In this document: positions 48,056 through 60,479 of the stretch, piece by piece
How positions within the stretch are numbered: the stretch's first letter is position 1
Layout of the letters: every line of letters begins with the position of its first letter
NCBI GenBank assembly: GCA_961205875.1
Contig: OY540814.1
Coordinates: 9,592,993-9,656,992, forward strand
DNA: 64,000 nt
Direction of reading: 5' to 3'
From: Sialis fuliginosa
Taxonomy: Eukaryota > Arthropoda > Insecta > Megaloptera > Sialidae
Program-made: the position numbers and the translations under genes
The notes under the pieces: model-generated
What the model was told of the DNA's origin: nothing
Seen by the model: only the letters and a program-made list of their open reading frames with translations
Database searches by the model: none

Positions 48056-50178
48056 ATTATGATTTAGTAATGGCAGTAATCAAATATCAACAAATATATC
48101 TAATTGAGTACATTTTATTAAACAAATATCCAACATTGGGATATGATCCAAGACTGGTGCCAGTATCTTTTATTATTAAAAGGTATTAAGTGAGGTATTG
48201 CTAAAAACTGACTTAAAGAACAATACATCATAGTAAGCTAAATTAATTTAGCAAATATATAGATGCTTTTAGAATATATATGCGCTTTCAGGTATAAATC
48301 ACGACCTAATGGTTCTTATGACCTATTTACAATGCACGTAAGAATGGATGTCTTCTGGACTCGAAGATATATTCTACAAATTCCCATTACAACATTCTAA
48401 GGGATGTTAGTCATGAAAATAAAAGTTGTTTACAGTTGGAGCTTTAAGACCATTTTTCCTTTTCATATTTCAAGATTTTTTAGAATTATTTTATTTTGAC
48501 TGATAAAATAACATACTTTTTTCTAGGCATTTTGACATATAAATTCATTAAAATATTTAAAGCTTACATATTTTGGTAAAAATGGAAATAAATATGTTCC
48601 CGGTAATGTATAGAATTACTAGGTATTCTATAGAATGTCTAAAACCACCAGACAATGTATAAAATAAATGTAACTATAAATATTTCTTAGGCATTATATA
48701 GACTACCTAACTGATAGCCGGCAATGTATGAAATAAAAATATAAATAAGGATAAGGAATCTAAATCTCATTTAATACCAATTCGAACAAATATTTGACTG
48801 AATTGATTAGGTATACATTTTATTTAAGGTTCCGATATTGTTTCTATGAATTTGTTATTTTAACAATAAGGGTTTCAAATATTACCTAATACACGTCTGG
48901 GCTTAGCTTTATATTTATAATTTATTTATATATTTATATAATTTTATTTATATATTTATAAGCTGTAGCTTCTATATTTATATAACGTGTTAAATCTCTA
49001 CTTTTTAGTCATTTTTGTAAATTCTTTGTAAATTCTTTGTTAATTTTCGTCAAAATATGGATTATAGAGCAAACAAATTTTCTTTGTTAATTTTGATAGG
49101 GTACACTATACATGGCTAACAAAATGTTTTCAGACAAAATCTGTAATTTGAGCTTCAAAATGCATTTTTTAGATTTATTTTCCGGCTTTTCCCACAGAAA
49201 TATTAGATATCTAAAGATAGAACTTACGAATTAATTTGAAGTTAATGAATTCAGAAGTGAGTCAAAGTTGTCAAAAAGTAAGAACAAAATACAATTGTAT
49301 ATTTACGATATAAATTATTATATATAGATCGCGAAAAACCCTAAAGGTTGAATTTCCATTCATTTTCTACAGAGTAATGGGATTTTAAAGCAAGCAAAAA
49401 AAAATATCAAAGATTGTAAGCTTTGCGTGGGTGCATGGGGCGAAAAAGAATATACATATATAGACAAAATATGCCGATATCGTTCAAAAGCGTACAGTTT
49501 TTTCTTCAAACTGCTTATCCTAGATTTATGTTTCGATTTTTTTCATAAAGCTATTTGGAACTAAAGAAAAATTATTATTTTTGTTAATATCGAATAAACT
49601 ACACACTTCTAAATGATATTAAGAGATTTTATCTAAAAAAAAATTAATAACGAATTACCATTTCAAATAATCAATTATTTTAATTTAAAACATTCGTTCA
49701 AAGAACTACAATCCGAATCGAAACAAATAAAACGTGATTGCAGCAACTAACATTGTTAGTACACGATTCGACATGGCAATAATTGCATTTTCATTTGAGT
49801 GTGAAATTCACGAAGAATCATGTGTCTATCAAGCATACAATTAGCTTATATAGGGTAAATACAATTTGAACCACTGGCCGTCTGTGTAGAAGAATAGGAC
49901 CCTTTGTTCCATTATCCCATGTCCCGGAGTAGAAAACCGTGTTTATTTTAAAACGCTTCTCTCCCACTGTTTTAGATATAATTGAAAATAGGGTTTATTT
50001 ATTTTATATTTTGTTTCTAATAGAAAATGTACAGGTTTCAAATAAAGCTGTTAGATTTAATTCTGTTTCTGAGAACAAGCATTTATTTTTTATACGTAAG
50101 TTTACAAATATATTTAGTCTATAGTATCACTAGACAATAAACAAGAAGTGGGGTGTGACCCTTGAGATTCACAAAACC
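48056..50178. other. AT-rich DNA with short AT tandem repeats
   Basis: TTTATATATTTATA-type tandem units lie at 48910-48985. At 49320-49600 a TGCATGGGGCGAAAAAGAAT stretch stands out but has no second copy here. No gene is supported. Confidence 0.4.
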
Positions 50179-50808
50179 AACTTCCCAACATGGTATGACT
50201 ATCAATACTTGAATACTTATTATTTATTGTATCATGACATCTTGACAGTAAAAGGATCTAAAATATTAGTTAATACGCATTTTGATTATTTTTTTGAATT
50301 GATTAAATTATATCCAAGGTTTTCATATACATATAGTTTATGTGAATATGTTATTTTAATAATAGGGGCCTAAATATCACTTAATTAATATGATTTATAA
50401 ATCAATAATTATTATATTCAAGGTTTCAAAGTATTTCAAATATCGATTGCTACCAAAATAAATTATCTGATCTGATAAATCTTTTTCGAGAAATTCTGAA
50501 ATCTACTTTTTTCAGTTTTTGTTCTAACAAAAATACGACTAGACCGAATTTTATGAAATTTCATTCAGATTATATTCACGTCAAGACATTTCGATTGACA
50601 CCCCAACGAAATCAATAGCAATTTTTATTTGCGAGACTTCGTGCAGGAAAAAATGACACGCACGTAAGTACACACACGCACACACGCATACATGCACATT
50701 TTTTTGAAAATAGTATTAAATATATTATAGTGACTGAAACATAAAAATGTGTTGTCACTCTTGATTTCGATTTTCGGACCGATTACAATAACTCCCTGTT
50801 GGGAAGTT
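50179..50808. mobile_element. TIR element, about 630 bp, unclassified
   Basis: Perfect 12-bp inverted ends AACTTCCCAACA (50179-50190) and TGTTGGGAAGTT (50797-50808), with weaker similarity continuing inward. A clear duplication was not identified. The 72-codon frame at 50155-50373 crosses the left end and is incidental. Confidence 0.5.
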
Positions 50809-50917
50809 AAAAATGTTAATATTGTATATTAAATACAAATCTCCTAATCATAAAAATTACACATTTTTTAATAGCAAAACTATCAATATTAGACTACTGA
50901 AAAACAAAGAAACTAAA

Positions 50918-50980
50918 CTAAAAATATATACCTTAACCACGTTTAAGTGTATATTTTTAGTTTAAGTGATAAATATCAGA
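50918..50980. repeat. Hammerhead-satellite box in inverted arrangement
   Basis: CTAAAAATATATACCTTAAC followed by CACGTTTAAGTGTATATTTT and TAGTTTAAGTG: two copies of the box face each other with almost no loop. No hammerhead core remains. It is related to 6150-6305 and 63361-63511. Confidence 0.55.
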
Positions 50981-53400
50981 GTTTCAAAAGCTTGCATTCT
51001 AGTTATTTTTATTGTTGCTTTAAAACTTTAAAAGATTCAGTCTGTGAAGATAATACAATTTACTTCACATTTATTTACATTAAAAATTATTTAATGTAAT
51101 TTTGTTTAAATATTTATATCTATGATATAGACAAAAAGTAGATTAATAAATGCATGTACTATGGACTTCAGAAGTAGTCTGCTACCCTAAAGATCAGAGT
51201 CACTTACAACAGATTCCAAAATAATAAGACAAATAACATCGGTTATCTTTTTCTAGGATGAAGCTTATATAGCTACATCATTTTAAATAAAAACACAAAT
51301 ATACGTCCATTTCATTAATTAATTTTATATCAACTTTAACATATTTAAATACTAAAATTCGGAATATATTTTATTACCACAAAATTTACATATACAATTT
51401 TCAATAGATTACATAAAAATTTAATCGTACAAATATAATAATATAATATAATACTATAAACGAATATTACTTCTATATCTAGCAAATGAGTTTCAAAATA
51501 TCAGTCTTTGTTTGGTACCTACATGGAGAAATGATTTAAATATTATAATAATCGAATGGGAGGAGCCTACTAAGTTTGTGATAAGCGAAAATGAATGAAA
51601 ACTGGTCGACCACTTCTGCATGCGACTTTACATAATTCAGTGTTTTTTTTTTGTTTTTTTTTTTAAGAAAACATAAATTGAAAATACGGTGAAAATTAAT
51701 CACGTATTATGAGAGAGAATGAATATAATATGGTGTAAAATTCAAAAGTCACAACACGAATATAACACAATCATGGTCGCGAACTACTCCACCGAACCAA
51801 AATACAAATGTAACCGCGAGTTTTAGGTTATGTGTACGAACCGCTATATCAACCAGACAATTCATTTGAGAACAGCAACTATGTAGAGAGTAATTCTAAC
51901 TTGTATAACCCACCTGTCTATTGTTATCAGACGCAATTCTGGTAAACTTTAAACAGAGCTTAATGAAAACTGCTTTTAACCGGTTCTATGTACTTCGCCT
52001 TCTCTCAACAATACCTGACTATTTGTAACAGTTCAAATATTATTTATCGACTTTAGGTGTGAACAAGAAGCTAATAACGCAATATCTACTATTAATTTGT
52101 ACACCCTTTCTATTATTGTTTGTTTTATACAATCGCTTTAGAACAATTCGATTTCACGGATTATTTATAATAAAGGATTATTAAATTCTATTATGAAAAG
52201 ACAAATAACCGAGAAAATACTTTATGTAGGCACATATTACGTATAAATTAAATAAATAAGAAATTCAGAATAGTATTGAAATAATAATATTAATTTATGA
52301 TAAAAATCTTAAGTAAATTGTTTACATCTATAATTACAACTTTACACTTTGTTAATTTATGGTAACAAAGTACACACAATTAGTAATATGAATAAATTAC
52401 AAAGGCGATTAATTCATTCTTCTAAAATTATTTAAAATATCACTTGTGTTTAACATTAAGCGTGCACAATATAAAAGCAAAAACTGTTTTTAATGAAAAT
52501 GGATGCCTACAAGGAAAGTTTGTAAAATATTCCAAGAGACAGCATTATGAAGAGTTTTCCAAACTTACTTTTGAAGATTAAATTTGATAAGGGGAAAATT
52601 CACAGCTTCTCATCTTTAATAATCGATTGATAATAAAGTATCTCAAGCATAGCAGCTAATATCTTTAATCCTTGAACGCTGACTGTAGATGAAGATACAC
52701 TCCATTAGCGATGGTATCTGGTGAATATTTTCTAACCCATCGTCTTCTTCTGTTCACGGAATAACTAACATGTCTACGCAAAGTGCTTAATGTAAATCCT
52801 ATTGTGTGAGTAACGTAATTTAGTAGTGAAGTCAGATGCTGTTGATATTAAAAGCGTACATCTTAATTAAAGGTTTTAGAAGCTTGTGTCTTCGTCTCGT
52901 ACGTCTTCTTATCTTAGATAATTTCAAGGTAGGTGTTACTAAAGGGTTGATTATGTGTTTGTGCAAATATTCCTTTTGTTGACAAAATTCTTGTTATTAA
53001 GTCACTTTGTATGGGGTTTGTTTTTAGGATATATATTGCCATCTTTACATAATTAAGTCTCCGTGTTCATTTAGTGTTAAAATATCAGTTTGAGAAGGGG
53101 TACTTATTAACAGGAAACTATTTTCATGGACTTAATTAATTTTCTATTTACTTTATTATATAGTTTAAAACATCTTGCATCACGTAGTGTTACTTAAATT
53201 ATAGTTTAAACTACAATATATATTCAATACAGTTTCGAAAAAAAATAATAGATGATACGTCCATATTTGGAAAGTCGAGATGTTACCAGATAGAATTTTC
53301 GACCTTTTATATTTGATCAATGAAATGTCTGATTGGTATCGAAGCTATAAAGGAATTGCACAAAAATATATGTCCGAACAATTGGGCGATTAATAAAAAA
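50981..53400. other. AT-rich and unique DNA, nothing recognised
   Basis: Balanced, non-repetitive stretches at 51770-52010 and 52480-52930 could be conserved non-coding DNA. No supported frames. Confidence 0.4.
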
Positions 53401-53419
53401 TACATTTTCCTGTTTGCAT

Positions 53420-53707
53420 GTTTTACTTAACGGCGCATTTGGCAACATCACCGGTGTGATATATGAATTTATTGTTTCGACAGTTGAGAGCGGGCGGTTT
53501 TTGTAAAAAGGAGACAACACGACGTGCTAACGTGTATAAGTGATTTATCGCATTCACTTCACGCAGTTGGGGCGGAGCCACGTTTTGGAAGCCATGTGGC
53601 TTTCGGAAAAACCCGACGTGATTTATGTATTTATTCGGTGTCTGAAACTGTCAAGAGTCCTATTCCACGAGCCGATACTATTAGAATTATCGGAAAGACC
53701 GAGCTCG
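53420..53707 (+). other. Possible host first exon
   Basis: This CpG-rich stretch, starting near GGCGCATTTGGCAACATC, is non-repetitive. It ends at a good donor-like site, GAGCTCG|GTAAGTAG (GT at 53708). Two overlapping plus frames cross it: 63 codons from 53524 and 83 codons from 53540. Neither resembles a protein I know, so if it is an exon it may be untranslated or hold only a short leader. Chance is possible; there is no acceptor partner visible to me downstream. Confidence 0.25.
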
Positions 53708-54156
53708 GTAAGTAGTTTTCCATTATTCAAACTGACGAGGAAATTGGTAAGAGAAATAAAAGAGAAATGGTTAAACTATGATGATTTGTGACTATTTATT
53801 ATGTATTAAGACACTGACTTTCCCGTACCCGATATATGCGCTGCATATTAAGAAGTGTTTTATGTAAAACACATTTCTACAGTTCGCTTTTGCTTCATTC
53901 ATATGGATTTAATTATGACTCGTAGCCTCTGCGGTCGCTGCATCTCTGCTACTAAAACTTTTAACTTCTCGTGTTTTGTTTTCGTTTTGTTTATTTTTAT
54001 ACCATGATGTGGTAAAAATTTGTGAATTATTAATTATATTCCTTTTAAGGATAAATCTAAACACTTTAAACGAAGATAATGCAGGAGTCTTAATGAACAC
54101 ATTTACATTATTACCGTAGACCAATAAATAGGAACCAGATATTGTTCAAAGATTCA
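53708..54156. other. Unique DNA, nothing recognised
   Basis: If the donor at 53708 is real this would be intron sequence. Confidence 0.3.
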
Positions 54157-54989
54157 TCCTTAATATATATATATAGTTCAACGTCTGTATGTCTGTCCAT
54201 CCGTTATTGTGCTTATAACTCGACAACTACTTATCCGATTTACGTGTTTTTTTAATTCAAACACATGTTCCTGAACAGGTTATAGATTATATTCTGTTAC
54301 GTTAGGTAACATAAGGAATAAGTAGTTAATCAAGTCGGAAGAAAGTTTGCCGCCAGCGCGCTCTTTTGCAATACGCTGCCGAAACTGTTAAATATTGATA
54401 AATATAATGTATTAGAGATTTGTGTAAAATCAAAAGATCTAAAATAAAGTCCGTGATAGCATAATACCTAACTTATATATTTGTCACAATGACTGCTTTT
54501 ATGTTCCAAAGAAAATTAAAAAATGTTTTGTTGACGTGGATTTATGACCTGCAAAACAATAATCCTTAATATAAATGATTTCATCGTCATACATACTTAC
54601 TGTAGATATAATTTGCCCTTTACAGCATCCAATGTGGTCATATAGTTTAGGAAATAACTTTAAATAAGTTATATACAATAAAATATTATTAATAACGCAT
54701 GAACTAAGAAGTACTGTGTCGGCGCGGGGTAGAAAGAATGATTTACATATACTCTTTTGATTGTCAATTATTTATTTTGTTTTCAATAATTAACTTTTAA
54801 ATATAAGCAGAACAAAAATTATTTGTACTTTTTGTTTTGATTCGTTTTTGTTAGGTAATTTAGGTGTTGATTATAGTCATTATTACAATAATAACTAATC
54901 GTGTTTGTACTTAATTCAACAATATTTTTCAAAAATCCTAAACAATAATTCCGTAATCCACGCGAGCGAAGCCGCGCGGGCACAGCTAG
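54157..54989 (+). mobile_element. Non-autonomous Helitron, copy 3 (complete)
   Basis: Starts TCCTTAATATATATATATAG after an A and ends in the hairpin CGCG-AGCGAAGC-CGCG, GGGCACAG and CTAG before a T. It aligns with the copy at 43481 along its length, is shorter by 86 bp, and has just two CTGT-type units. No helicase or Rep coding. Confidence 0.8.
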
Positions 54990-55025
54990 TCTACCATAAT
55001 TTGTAGTCTTACTCAATCAGTCCAG

Positions 55026-55364
55026 CTACAAATCATACTTTAAAAATGACACAGGTACGGTTACATGTACAGGATACGCGATAGGGAACGCAGTAGCAGC
55101 CTGATGTCTCCTCGCATCCGGACCTTTCCTGGAGGGGCCTTCTGATAGATTAGGGAGAGTCCCAGCCGCGCCCCAGAACAAATGATCAATCGTGTTTTTC
55201 AAACACACACAGATCTCTAACACTTTTCCCATAGCATCTGCACAACTTTGCACATAAATTGTTAACCGCAATAGGTATAAATCAACGACATATGTTTTAA
55301 CGTATACAACTCTTGCACTAGGTGTGAAGCATATTAAATTTCTTCTGAATTTCATGTGCGTCAC
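55026..55364 (-). other. GC-rich stretch with a 112-codon open frame
   Basis: At 55060-55190 the DNA is unusually GC-rich for the window. A 112-codon minus frame covers it, with a proline/arginine-rich segment GPSRKGPDARRHQ. I recognise no domain. It lies between a Helitron and a solo-LTR candidate and could be a fragment of another retroelement, a host exon or chance. Confidence 0.2.
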
Positions 55365-55666
55365 GCATCATTTACTTTTGTTTTACTGCTTTTGTTCTTG
55401 TTATTTCACAGGTTGTTAGCCGTGTTTTTGTACAGATGTGTTTTAGCGGTTTCATGTCAAGTAATATATTGAATGGCCCACGCCATTTGCTACTGTTGAA
55501 AACTTTTTTTGCTACTAATTCATTAAAGAGACAGTGATTAAATGCGCTTAGTTTCATCTGTGTTTTATTACCTATTATATATAATAATGTTAAGAACAGT
55601 CGACACTAGAACTCTTACTTTAAATCTGTCAACTAAATTAGTATAAATGTTTATATACGTATATTT

Positions 55667-56899
55667 TGTGACTCACCTCTGCACGCGGCTCAGTGCTCAG
55701 GAGCGGGAATGGGTCAAATAATTTAGAGAGGTGGGGTAATCTTAAAAGAAACAAAAACATAAATACAATTTACACTTATAACAAAATATATTTACACAAA
55801 AAGAAACAAAATCAATTTCTATATTCACACAATTCTCGTAGTAATTACGTTAAACAAAAAATTATATATACTTATAACTATATGGGCGCCACATGTTTTA
55901 TCTATATACAACTTAACTTGTGGGGGAAAACACAAAACCCCTTTATTATTATATACACAAATCCCTTGAGTCAAAAAAAAATATATACACACGTGTCTCA
56001 ATCGATTTGTATAATTTATTACTAAGAATTTAAAATTAATTTGAGATATCTCTATAACTTCAAGATAAAGTATTCTTATTGCACCTAGTGCATACAAATA
56101 TATTCACATCACAACTTCACATAATTGTTTATAAAAATAATAATAATAATTAATATATATATAATAATAGTTACTTATAAAAAAAAATGAAATTAAAGGT
56201 ACGATACCAGTATCTCGGCTAGCACTGTGGTAAAAAAAAACGCACTAGCAGCCTTCACGTTCCACAGAGAGGAAAGATCCCGGTGTCTGGACTCTCGTTG
56301 AAAAAACTCTCCCCCACACCCACCTTCTCGCTCAGATGGCACCTCCTGGCTCCCACGCTTGTCTCGCGGATTTTCCACGACTCCCCGTCGTTGGACAAAT
56401 TCTTAACAATTTGATATATACGTCTACACATATATGTAGAATATACACAAACACAAATGACTTTATTTCTTGATTTGAAACTTGTAACTTTATATATTTT
56501 ATTTCGCGACACACGGTAAGGTTACACACTACACACGGTTCTTAATCCGTAACACGAACCCTGGATAGCCTTATAATCAAACAATACTCAAAAACGATAC
56601 TCAAAAAAAATAAATCTCAAAAGCAACCTCAGCACGTAGCGTCACCTTCGGCCGTCATACGCTCTCTCACTTGCCGGGAACCGCATCGAATCACCTAAAA
56701 TTTATTATCGCTAGATCTATGCTAAAACCAACAGGATCCGGCGAGACTGTCCCCGTGTTGCATACTTCAATTAAAATTTAATTAATTTGTACACAACGAT
56801 TTAAAATTTATAATAGAATAGGGACAAGGTGGTAAATAAAACCCTTCGATAAACTACAAAGAAAGTGGAATGTATATGACGGTTGATCAGGCCGTCACA
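55667..56899. mobile_element. Solo LTR candidate (Gypsy/BEL-type)
   Basis: The 1233-bp block starts TGTGAC and ends GTCACA, so it has TG...CA ends. It is flanked by ATTT on both sides (55663-55666 and 56900-56903), a 4-bp duplication typical of Gypsy-like elements. No internal region, second LTR or protein is visible, so it looks like a fossil solo LTR. Its orientation is not certain. The small frames in it are incidental. Confidence 0.45.
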
Positions 56900-56903
56900 A
56901 TTT

Positions 56904-57613
56904 TTTCTTAAATGAGTTTTTCGCCGTCTTAGTTGCAAATAATTGATTGTATCTTATGTTCTCCAAGAGAAATTTCCGTTGCCATTTATTATTGTCATGC
57001 CTTAATATGTTACTATAAAATAATGCTTTATCATGTCTCTTCTCAATAATTCGTTGACCACATTTCATGCTGTTCATGAAAATTAAACCTTTTAAAACTA
57101 AAAAGAAATAAATACTTTTTTTCCACTCCAACTAAAAATATTTTTAGTTAACTAAGAAATTATAATAATTACTTATTTAAAACTGTTTTGTACAAAAATA
57201 TTTTAAATAAGTAGATTATTTATAAAAGAAATCAATGTATTAATAAAGTAAAATATTACATTTCAATATATAATAGAAGTCTAAAACTAAGCTAAAAGGA
57301 AAAATGTAATTTTAATCAACCACGCTAATGCATCACGATAATGATTTTCAAGTTTTTTTAATAACATGAATCATATAGTATTACTAATCAGTATAATTGG
57401 CTTACCTTGTTAATGGTTTAAGGATAATCTTCTTCACTAACGATTACTTTTTTATCATTTGGTTTTTCAAGTTTTGTTATATAGAAAATTTTAATTAGTA
57501 ACTTGATAATAACGAGTAAAAGCAGATTATGTATATTATATAATTAAAATATTATATTTATGTATAATACAAATATTTCATACTGTATTTTATTATAAGT
57601 GATAAGAGTATTA
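56904..57613. other. AT-rich DNA, nothing recognised
   Basis: No supported gene or repeat. Confidence 0.45.
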
Positions 57614-57617
57614 TTAA

Positions 57618-58038
57618 CCCTTTAGACGCGAAAGTCGACTAAAGTCGATTGCATTTTTTTTCATTCGACCCGAAAATCGACTATAGTCCTCGAAAAATCA
57701 CCGTTGCACGCGTAAATCGACTTTTAATTTCTAAAAAAAATAATGTAAATGTCAGTGAAATATTCAGTAAAATCCTTCAACCCATCCTTTGTTTATTAAT
57801 TTTTATGTAAATTTTATATTTATGTAAAATAAAAATTATATTTTAAAAAATATTGTTTTACTAATACATTAATCCTTAATATACTACACACGAATAACAG
57901 CTTCCTTAAATATAATTTCATGCAAAATTGATGAAAGAGAAAATGTAAATAAAAAATAATTAGACGACTTTTATTTTTATCGGAAAATGTGCACATTTTT
58001 AGGAATAAATATTTCGCGACATGGTCGCATTCAAAGGG
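57618..58038. mobile_element. piggyBac-like MITE, TTAA-flanked
   Basis: TTAA lies at both ends (57614-57617 and 58039-58042). Termini are CCCTTTAGACGCG on the left and CCCTTTGAATGCG read inward from the right, a piggyBac-type pattern. Subterminal GTCGACTAAAGTCGA and CGACTATAGTC motifs are present on the left. No transposase. Confidence 0.75.
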
Positions 58039-58042
58039 TTAA

Positions 58043-60270
58043 AAAAAATTATTTGCTTATAGGTGTACGGCAGTAAAATACAATTTAATATATTTTAAAT
58101 AATTGTTTATTATATCCATATGTAGTAGGTACATTTGTATATAAATGTACATTATTATAAGGATTACTCGGACAAATTTTAGGTTAAAGTTTATATTACC
58201 ATCAATATAAAATTAACTGATTTATTTTGAAGATTTTTCTTTAATGGCAATTGAAATGTTTTTTGAAACAAGTTACAAAGAAAAAATATTTTAATAACCG
58301 CTTTTATGCGTACAAATAATATTTTGAAAAATATAAAGTGGGACAAATTGAAATTGTATGTAATTTTTTATATATACATATAATACATTTCTGTTTTATA
58401 AAAACTTCAATTCCATTTTGTAGCTGAGGTTTTGAACTATGCAAATATATTTTTTCTAACATTTTTATTTATTAACAATATTAAAAAATGTATTTTTTGC
58501 GAATATCTGACTTTAAGCCCCAAATTGCTTTGTCCGAGCTTAGAGCACCTTACCTTATGTACTAAATTAATCATTTCTCAGGATATCTTTAAAAATTATT
58601 GGGTATCTTGCAAAGATTCACAATATTGAAATAAGTTCAATTTTAGATAATTTGAAATGTTTATATTTATATTAATATTAATAAAGTATAAAATATATTT
58701 TTTAAAATTATTTTACATTTACAAAATAAATTTAAATTTCATATATATACAGATATAATTATAACAGAAAATTATCTGTATAGTAAATTCCAGAGTTTTA
58801 AATTCATATTCTAAGCCAATTTAACCAACCGTTGATAATAATGACTGATGTTGATGCATAAAGTTTTAAGAAATTTCATTTTCGTTGTCGTCTTTCCTAG
58901 TTAAAATTTCAGGCTATATATCCTCATTTAAAGGAACATACTGTTATCAGTGTCGAAAAAATAAATTTTTAAGTTGGAAAAGTTATTTTAATTAAGTTGC
59001 AAGATAAAGTGAGCTAGAACTGGGTAGCAGATTAAACAGTTTTTCTTGGTTAGCGTTTCTACACATTTCATTAAAATCCACAGAATGTTTTAACAACTTA
59101 CACTACAAAAATATTTTAGTATAATTATTTTAATGAGATTTCTGGTGTAATATCTTAGAGAACATTTAAATATAGTTGGAATTGTTGTTGAACAAAGAGT
59201 TTACCAACTAAAATACCATTTTTACCAAATTAAAAAACTATACGAAGTTAGTTCAAGAAAACTTAGCTTTAATTTTGCATTAAATGAGATTAAATTCATA
59301 GTTATGCACTTAAGAATTTATTACTTAACTTCCTGACTAAGATTTATTTAATATCTAAATTAAAAATAAAACTTTAAATTAGTTTAGTGATAATAATTAA
59401 TAATTCCATATAATGTTTACGTAATACATAATTTTCCATTGAAATACTATCTCTGAAAATAAAATAAATTATGGCTTTGAAAAAATCCTTTTCATTAACT
59501 TGGTTGTAAAGTTAACAAAAACTCCCACACTGACAAATCTCCATTAGCTGGACAAAAACATCACGGTTTTTGTGTTCATTTATATTAATCGCATATAATT
59601 TGTCTGATTTTTTTTAAAACGTATGTCCTTTTTATTCTGAAATACATTTACCATAGTTATTATTTTAATTTACGTCTTACAATTAATTTATTAATATTTT
59701 TAACTTTTATCGTTCATCTAAACTTTTCTTCGCGGCAAAAAACTTTACTGGAATATGAGAGTAACTTCTCTTTTGTTGAAAGTAGAGGCCGAAACGTTTT
59801 TATTATTTATAGGCAGAATATGTTCTCTCCCTGTCTTCGGCACTGCACAATAGAAACTGTATATATTTCTCCCTAATGGAGAACTTATGTTAATTTTACT
59901 GTTTTTTGACCTTTTAACTAACGATAAATTGTTTTTCGGTTAAAAGTCGTTTTAGAAACTCATGCATGAATTAACATTTTTTTATTTCCAGTACTATCTA
60001 AGCTGCATCTCCTTTCCTAGGAGTTATATTGGTATAATCGACTGAACCTGGGAATGAACCAAATTAAGGAGAAAAACTCTTTTTATGATCCTTCTAGAAT
60101 AAGTACGCGAAATAATTTTTTCGAAAATCTTGGTAATTATGAAAGTTCCTAGCCAAATATATGCTCGTTGCAAAATGTAATTTTTATCAACCTAAAAAGT
60201 TTTTAAAAGTGTATTTTATTTTAATTACATTATTCGACCTGGTTTCCATTATATCTAAAAAATAATACAC
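58043..60270. other. AT-rich DNA, nothing recognised
   Basis: No supported feature in this 2.2-kb stretch. Small frames such as 58432-58629 are AT-rich and unsupported. Confidence 0.45.
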
Positions 60271-60289
60271 CGATTAAATTAAAACAAGA

Positions 60290-60475
60290 TTCATTTGATT
60301 TCTATACAATTTATTTATATTATCGGGTTGTTGTTCACGCTGTCGCATTTTCTTACTTGATGTTTCGACACTCATCTTTGTGCCTTTTTCAGAAGTGTTT
60401 CTGAAATTGTTGCCCTCATCTCGCGCCGCGCCGGTGGTCCTTATATACCTGTGTTGTCTGTGGTCATGCATTATG
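60290..60475 (-). mobile_element. Possible decayed Penelope-like 3' end
   Basis: On the minus strand, CTGAAAAAGGCACAAAGATG followed by AGTGTCGAAACATCAAG has the spacing of a hammerhead core: CUGANNA-like, a GGCAC/GTGTC stem, then GAAAC. It lacks the G8 of the core and a clear stem III, so it would not be active. The locus is GC-richer than its flanks. A 68-codon frame overlaps it. Confidence 0.3.
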
Positions 60476-60479
60476 GACA

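Noticed and set aside
60290-60475. Active hammerhead on the minus strand
   Set aside because: A core G is missing and no stem III forms. It is listed only as a decayed end with low confidence.
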